This document shows positions 59,867-64,000 of a DNA stretch of 64,000 nt, piece by piece. The stretch covers positions 62,001 to 126,000 of the forward strand of contig DATBHG010000017.1 in NCBI GenBank assembly GCA_036557665.1, in the 5' to 3' direction. The notes beneath the pieces are model-generated. The model worked only from the letters and a program-made list of their open reading frames with translations. It did no database searches and was not told the DNA's origin. Each line of letters begins with the position of its first letter. Positions within the stretch are counted from its first letter, which is position 1. Source of the DNA: VAZQ01 sp036557665 (GTDB lineage Bacteria > Pseudomonadota > Alphaproteobacteria > Rhizobiales > Xanthobacteraceae). A program made the position numbers and the translations under genes.

Positions 59867-62293
59867 ATGCAAGAAACTGCATTGCAGAGCGCAACACCCG
59901 ATGTGTTGAACGAGCAAGAGCTCTCCCGGCTCGACGCCTATTGGCGCGCGGCCAACTATCTTTCCGTCGGACAGATATACCTGCTCGATAATCCGCTCCT
60001 CCGCGAGCCGCTAAGGCCGGAGCACATCAAGCCGCGCCTGCTCGGGCACTGGGGCACCACGCCGGGGCTGAATTTCGTCTATGTCCATCTCAATCGCATC
60101 ATCAAGGCCCGCGACCTCAACGTCATCTATATATGTGGCCCCGGTCATGGCGGTCCGGGGATGGTGGCGAACACCTATCTGGAAGGGACCTACAGCGAGG
60201 TCTATCCGTCGATAGAGCAGGATGCCGACGGGCTGCGCAAGCTGTTCCGGCAATTCTCGTTTCCGGGCGGAATTCCGAGTCACGCGGCGCCGGAAACTCC
60301 GGGGTCGATTCACGAAGGGGGCGAGCTCGGCTATTCTCTCGCGCACGCCCACGGCGCAGCATTCGACAACCCGGATCTGGTCGTTGCCTGCGTGGTCGGA
60401 GACGGCGAGGCTGAAACGGGACCGCTCGCCGCGTCCTGGCACTGCAACAAGTTTCTCAATCCGGCCTCGGACGGGGTGGTGCTGCCCATCCTTCATCTCA
60501 ATGGCTACAAGATCGCCAACCCGACTGTCCTCGGACGGATGCAGGATGAGGATCTCATCACGCTGTTTCGCAGCTACGGGTATGCGCCTTTCGTGGTCGA
60601 GGGCTCGCAGCCGATGCCGATGCACCAACGCATGGCCGCGGTTCTCGACGAGGTGATGGACAGCATCCATGCCATTCAGGAGCGGGCGCGGACGCCCGGT
60701 TCCGACCGCAGCACAGGGCAACTGCCGCGCTGGCCTCTCATCATCCTGCGCAGTCCGAAAGGCTGGACCGGACCGAAGGAAGTAGACGGCAAGAAGGTCG
60801 AAGGATTCTGGCGCGCCCACCAGGTCCCCATCGACAAGGCGCGCGACAATCCCGAGCACCGGCGGCTGCTGGAAGAGTGGATGCGCAGCTACAAACCGCA
60901 GGAGCTGTTCGGCGAGACGGGGCGACTCGCTCCCGACGTCGCGGCGCTTGCTCCCGCCGGCGACCGGCGCATGGGCGCAAATCCCAACGCCAATGGCGGC
61001 CTGCTCAAGCGCGAGTTGCGCCTTCCGGACTTTCGAGCCTATGCGGTGGATGTGGAAAAACCGGGCGCGTCGGCAGCCGAAGCCACGCGCGTCCTTGGCT
61101 CATACCTGCGCGACGTGGTGCGGCTCAACGCGCAGGGTCGCAATTTCCGGCTGATGGGGCCCGACGAGACCTCCTCCAATCGCCTCGACAACGTCTTCGA
61201 GGCAACCGAGCGTGTCTGGATGGAGAGGATCGAGCCCTACGACGTGCATCTCGCACCGCAAGGCCGGGTCATGGAGGTGCTGAGCGAGCACCTCTGCCAG
61301 GGGTGGCTCGAAGGCTATCTGCTCACGGGGCGCCATGGCCTGTTCGCATGCTACGAGGCCTTCGTCCACATCGTGGATTCGATGTTCAACCAGCACGCCA
61401 AGTGGCTCAAGGTATCGCGAAAGCTGCCGTGGCGCCGCTCGATTGCTTCCCTCAACTACCTCCTTACCTCCCACGTCTGGCGGCAGGACCACAATGGCTT
61501 CACGCATCAGGATCCCGGTTTCGTGGACCTCGTTGCCAACAAGAAGGCCGACATCGTGCGCATCTATCTCGCGCCCGACGCCAACTGCCTCCTATGGATC
61601 GCCGATCACTGCCTGCGCACCTACGACCGCATCAACGTGATCGTCGCGGGAAAGCAGCCGGCGCCGCAATGGCTGACCATGGAGCAGGCGGTCAAGCACT
61701 GCGACGCGGGAATCGGAATCTGGGAGTGGGCCTCAAACGATGCGGACGGCAGCGAGCCAGACGTGGTGATGGCCTGCGCCGGGGATGTCCCGACCCTGGA
61801 GACCGTCGCGGCGGTGTCGCTGCTGCGCAAGCACGTGCCCGACCTGAGGATCCGCGTCGTCAACGTGGTCGACCTCATGACCTTGCAGCCCAAGGACGAG
61901 CATCCGCATGGGATCAGCGACGCCGAGTTCGACGGGCTGTTCACGCGCGACAAGCCGGTGATCTTCGCCTACCACGGATATCCCTATCTCATTCATCGCC
62001 TGACCTACAGGCGCGAGAATCACGACAACATGCACGTGCGCGGCTACAACGAGGAAGGGACGACCACGACCCCATTCGACATGGTAGTGCTCAACCGGCT
62101 CGATCGCTTCCATCTGGCGATGGACGTGATCGAGCGGGTGCCGGGACTGGGCTCCAAGGCGGCGCACGTCAAGCAGCATTTCCGCGACAAGCTGATCGAG
62201 CATCGCGAGTATGTCGCCAGACACGGCGAGGATATGCCGGAGATCCAGAGCTGGGGTTGGCCCGACAAGAGCGAGGCCCGCGCCGGAGGCTAG
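59867..62293 (+). CDS. xfp: Xylulose-5-phosphate/fructose-6-phosphate phosphoketolase
   Basis: An 808-aa thiamine-diphosphate enzyme that splits xylulose 5-phosphate (or fructose 6-phosphate) with phosphate to acetyl phosphate plus glyceraldehyde 3-phosphate (or erythrose 4-phosphate). Visible: LLGHWGTTPGLNFVYVHLNR, ICGPGHGGPG near residue 90, the ThDP/Mg motif GDGEAETGPLAASWHCNKF at 178-197, and the C-terminal HGYPYLIHRLTYRR. AGGAGGT at 59854-59860 gives ATG 59867. Full length. It converges with a HAD hydrolase and a transketolase gene, an arrangement fitting a pentose-phosphate/phosphoketolase gene group. No acetate kinase gene is within the window. Confidence 0.98.
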   Translation: MQETALQSATPDVLNEQELSRLDAYWRAANYLSVGQIYLLDNPLLREPLRPEHIKPRLLGHWGTTPGLNFVYVHLNRIIKARDLNVIYICGPGHGGPGMVANTYLEGTYSEVYPSIEQDADGLRKLFRQFSFPGGIPSHAAPETPGSIHEGGELGYSLAHAHGAAFDNPDLVVACVVGDGEAETGPLAASWHCNKFLNPASDGVVLPILHLNGYKIANPTVLGRMQDEDLITLFRSYGYAPFVVEGSQPMPMHQRMAAVLDEVMDSIHAIQERARTPGSDRSTGQLPRWPLIILRSPKGWTGPKEVDGKKVEGFWRAHQVPIDKARDNPEHRRLLEEWMRSYKPQELFGETGRLAPDVAALAPAGDRRMGANPNANGGLLKRELRLPDFRAYAVDVEKPGASAAEATRVLGSYLRDVVRLNAQGRNFRLMGPDETSSNRLDNVFEATERVWMERIEPYDVHLAPQGRVMEVLSEHLCQGWLEGYLLTGRHGLFACYEAFVHIVDSMFNQHAKWLKVSRKLPWRRSIASLNYLLTSHVWRQDHNGFTHQDPGFVDLVANKKADIVRIYLAPDANCLLWIADHCLRTYDRINVIVAGKQPAPQWLTMEQAVKHCDAGIGIWEWASNDADGSEPDVVMACAGDVPTLETVAAVSLLRKHVPDLRIRVVNVVDLMTLQPKDEHPHGISDAEFDGLFTRDKPVIFAYHGYPYLIHRLTYRRENHDNMHVRGYNEEGTTTTPFDMVVLNRLDRFHLAMDVIERVPGLGSKAAHVKQHFRDKLIEHREYVARHGEDMPEIQSWGWPDKSEARAGG

Positions 62294-62309
62294 CGAGCCG
62301 CATCTTCCA

Positions 62310-62999
62310 TCAAAACCCGCCCTGCGGTTTGTTCAGGAAGGCCGCCAGATCGCAGCGCACCAGATCGCCGATCCGGGCCAGCTCGATGTCCGCGGGCGGA
62401 TACTCCGCCAAAGTCTTCGGATCCAATGCATAGTGACCCTGCTTGGGGAACACCGTAGTCACGCGATCGCCCCAGATTTTCTTGACAGCGGCGAGGATGC
62501 GCAGCTTATCGTCGATGATCACGTAGTGATCTGCGGGATAGAGGCGCTCCACGTATTTAAGCTCGTTCTCCTTGTGGATGTAGATGAGCACACGATCGTC
62601 AACCGCCCGCCAGAGGCCGGAGCGCTCGACTTTGCGCGGCTGGAACACGGCATCGCCGTCGGAGAGGATGACCGCGAGCCCCCATGGCTGCACATGCTTC
62701 ACAGCGTCGAGTGCCCCGGGATAGAGGCGATCGGTGAACGGATAATCGACCAGCCAGTTCGACATGCGCAGCACATCCGGCCGATGGATCTGCTCGACCC
62801 GAAAGCGCTCCAGCGCACCGAGGTAATCGACGTAGCCTAATTCCCTGCGCAGCTCCTCGAGGATCTCCCAGTACCTGTCGCGAGCCTCAGCTCCGTATAC
62901 CTCTTTCAAGTGCTTTTTCAGATCGGCCTGTACGCCATCATTGTCGAGGAGCGTGTTGTCGACGTCGAACAGGAACACGACAGCGGGCGTTTTGGGCAT
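62310..62999 (-). CDS. HAD-superfamily hydrolase
   Basis: A 229-aa haloacid-dehalogenase-like phosphatase. Motif I is FLFDVDNTLLDN with nucleophile Asp12 and Asp14, motif II is VILSDGD, the Lys of motif III follows in HKENELK, and motif IV is YVIIDDK. A helical cap lies between motifs I and II. Substrate unknown; position beside phosphoketolase and transketolase suggests a sugar phosphate. It starts 12 bases after the transketolase stop on the same strand. Confidence 0.88.
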   Translation of the reverse strand: MPKTPAVVFLFDVDNTLLDNDGVQADLKKHLKEVYGAEARDRYWEILEELRRELGYVDYLGALERFRVEQIHRPDVLRMSNWLVDYPFTDRLYPGALDAVKHVQPWGLAVILSDGDAVFQPRKVERSGLWRAVDDRVLIYIHKENELKYVERLYPADHYVIIDDKLRILAAVKKIWGDRVTTVFPKQGHYALDPKTLAEYPPADIELARIGDLVRCDLAAFLNKPQGGF

Positions 63000-63011
63000 G
63001 GCGATCCCGTG

Positions 63012-64000
63012 TCAGCTCTTCTTGCTCTCGCCCAACAACTCCTTCGCAACCTCTGTCACGCGCTCCGGCTCGAACCGGTATTTTCGCAACAGCTCCTTGA
63101 GGGGAGCCGAGGCGCCGAATGTCTTCATGCCGATGATGCGGCCGCGCCTGCCGACGTAGCGCTCCCAGCCGAAGGTCGAGGCCTGCTCCACCGCGATGCG
63201 TGCGTTCACATCGGGCGGCAGCACGCTGTCCTGATAAGCCTCGCTCTGATGCTCGAAGATATCCCAGGAGGGCATCGAGACCACGCGCGAGCGGATGCCC
63301 TCGGCAAGCAACTCCTCGTGAGCTTTGACGCACAGGCTCACCTCGCTGCCGGATGCAATGAGGATCAGCTCCGGCTTTCCGCCCGGAGCATCGGCGAGCA
63401 CATAGGCGCCCCGTGCGAGGCCGGACGCGGGTGCGTATTTGCTGCGATCCAAGGTCGGCAGCGGTTGGCGCGACAGCGCCAGCAGCGCCGGCTGGTGCCG
63501 CAGCTGGATGACGTAGCGATAGGCCTCAAGCACCTCGTTCGCGTCGCACGGCCGCAGCACAACCAGTCCGGGCTCGGCACGGAACGAGGCAAGCTGCTCC
63601 ACCGGTTGATGGGTCGGTCCGTCCTCGCCGTCGCCCATCGCATCGTGAGTAAACACAAATATAGTGGGCAGCTCCATCAAGGCCGACAGCCGGATGGCCG
63701 GCCGCGCATAGTCGCTGAAGATGAAGAACGTGGCGCCGAACGGGCGAAGTTTCGACAGCGCGAGTCCGTTGACCGCCGCCGTCATCGCATGCTCGCGGAT
63801 GCCGAAATGCAGGTTTCTGCCGCCGCGATTGTCCGGCTCGAAGTCTCCGGCCCCGTCGAACGTCAGCAGCGTCCTGTTGGATGGGCCGAGATCTGCTGAT
63901 CCGCCGAGCAGCCACGGGATGTTCTGCGCGAGAATATTGAGGATCTTGCCCGAGGCATCGCGGCCGGCGATGCCCTTGGGGTCGGCGGGAAAAGCCGGCA
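63012..64000 (-). CDS. tkt: Transketolase, C-terminal part (5' end beyond window)
   Basis: The frame is open to the right edge; about 329 residues are visible. Pyrimidine-binding domain motifs LGGSADLGPSN, GRNLHFGIREHAM and FVFTHDAMGDGEDGPTHQPVEQLA identify transketolase, and the C-terminal domain (ILIASGSEVSLCVKAHEEL, VVSMPSWDIFE) is complete. The His in the THD segment and Glu in IREHAM are catalytic/cofactor residues in the family. It interconverts pentose, hexose and triose phosphates and supplies phosphoketolase substrate. Confidence 0.97.
   Translation of the reverse strand, partial: PAFPADPKGIAGRDASGKILNILAQNIPWLLGGSADLGPSNRTLLTFDGAGDFEPDNRGGRNLHFGIREHAMTAAVNGLALSKLRPFGATFFIFSDYARPAIRLSALMELPTIFVFTHDAMGDGEDGPTHQPVEQLASFRAEPGLVVLRPCDANEVLEAYRYVIQLRHQPALLALSRQPLPTLDRSKYAPASGLARGAYVLADAPGGKPELILIASGSEVSLCVKAHEELLAEGIRSRVVSMPSWDIFEHQSEAYQDSVLPPDVNARIAVEQASTFGWERYVGRRGRIIGMKTFGASAPLKELLRKYRFEPERVTEVAKELLGESKKS

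Overview
The window is high-G+C DNA with dense, translationally coupled operons. Its gene types (DUF3971/AsmA-like protein, SUF operon, Liv-type ABC transporter, xanthine-oxidase-family hydroxylase, phosphoketolase next to transketolase, an ABC substrate-binding protein of the MKRRDFITLVGG type) fit a Hyphomicrobiales alphaproteobacterium, most like Bradyrhizobium, Rhodopseudomonas or other Xanthobacteraceae relatives. This placement is inferred from gene content only; no rRNA is present.

Core block 1 (1-15263): the end of an AsmA-like envelope protein converges on tyrS, followed by an alpha/beta hydrolase. A SUF iron-sulfur assembly operon reads rightward (NifS/IscS-type cysteine desulfurase, sufB, sufC, sufD, sufS, sufT). 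It is followed by a crotonase-family gene paired with a cytoplasmic molybdopterin S/N-oxide reductase of the BisC/DMSO reductase type. Block 2 (15282-22001) is a polysaccharide decoration cluster: four glycosyltransferases, an FkbM methyltransferase and a second SAM methyltransferase. Block 3 (21982-30708) encodes a signal-less NMT1/THI5-like protein, a dihydropyrimidinase-like amidohydrolase, a 99-aa unknown, a CobW GTPase and a complete five-gene branched-chain-type ABC transporter. Block 4 (30835-37517, minus strand) faces it and encodes a molybdenum hydroxylase (large, FAD and 2Fe-2S subunits, the last fused to a CoxG domain) with a fumarate-reductase-like flavoprotein and a small 2Fe-2S protein interleaved. 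Together, blocks 3 and 4 look like uptake and ring hydroxylation, reduction and opening of an unidentified, probably N-heterocyclic, compound; this is inference.

Accessory block (37746-59108): a tRNA-Ile(CAT) gene is the insertion site of a mobile element of about 20 kb. Its last 15 bases recur exactly at 57855-57869, and a longer degenerate copy of the tRNA 3' half lies at 59067-59108, so two insertions seem to be stacked there. The inner element has an integrase, a VRR-NUC nuclease, a D5-type helicase, small and large terminase subunits, three ribbon-helix-helix regulators (each with a palindrome at its start codon), a second tyrosine recombinase coupled to four small unknown genes, and a large HAF-repeat/Ig-like cargo protein. 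I see no portal, capsid or tail gene. It is either a prophage that lost its virion genes or a terminase-bearing phage satellite. Between the two right-hand ends sits a vapBC-type toxin-antitoxin pair, and beyond them are two decayed gene fragments.

The right end (59867-64000) returns to core metabolism: phosphoketolase, a HAD hydrolase, and the C-terminal part of transketolase running off the window.
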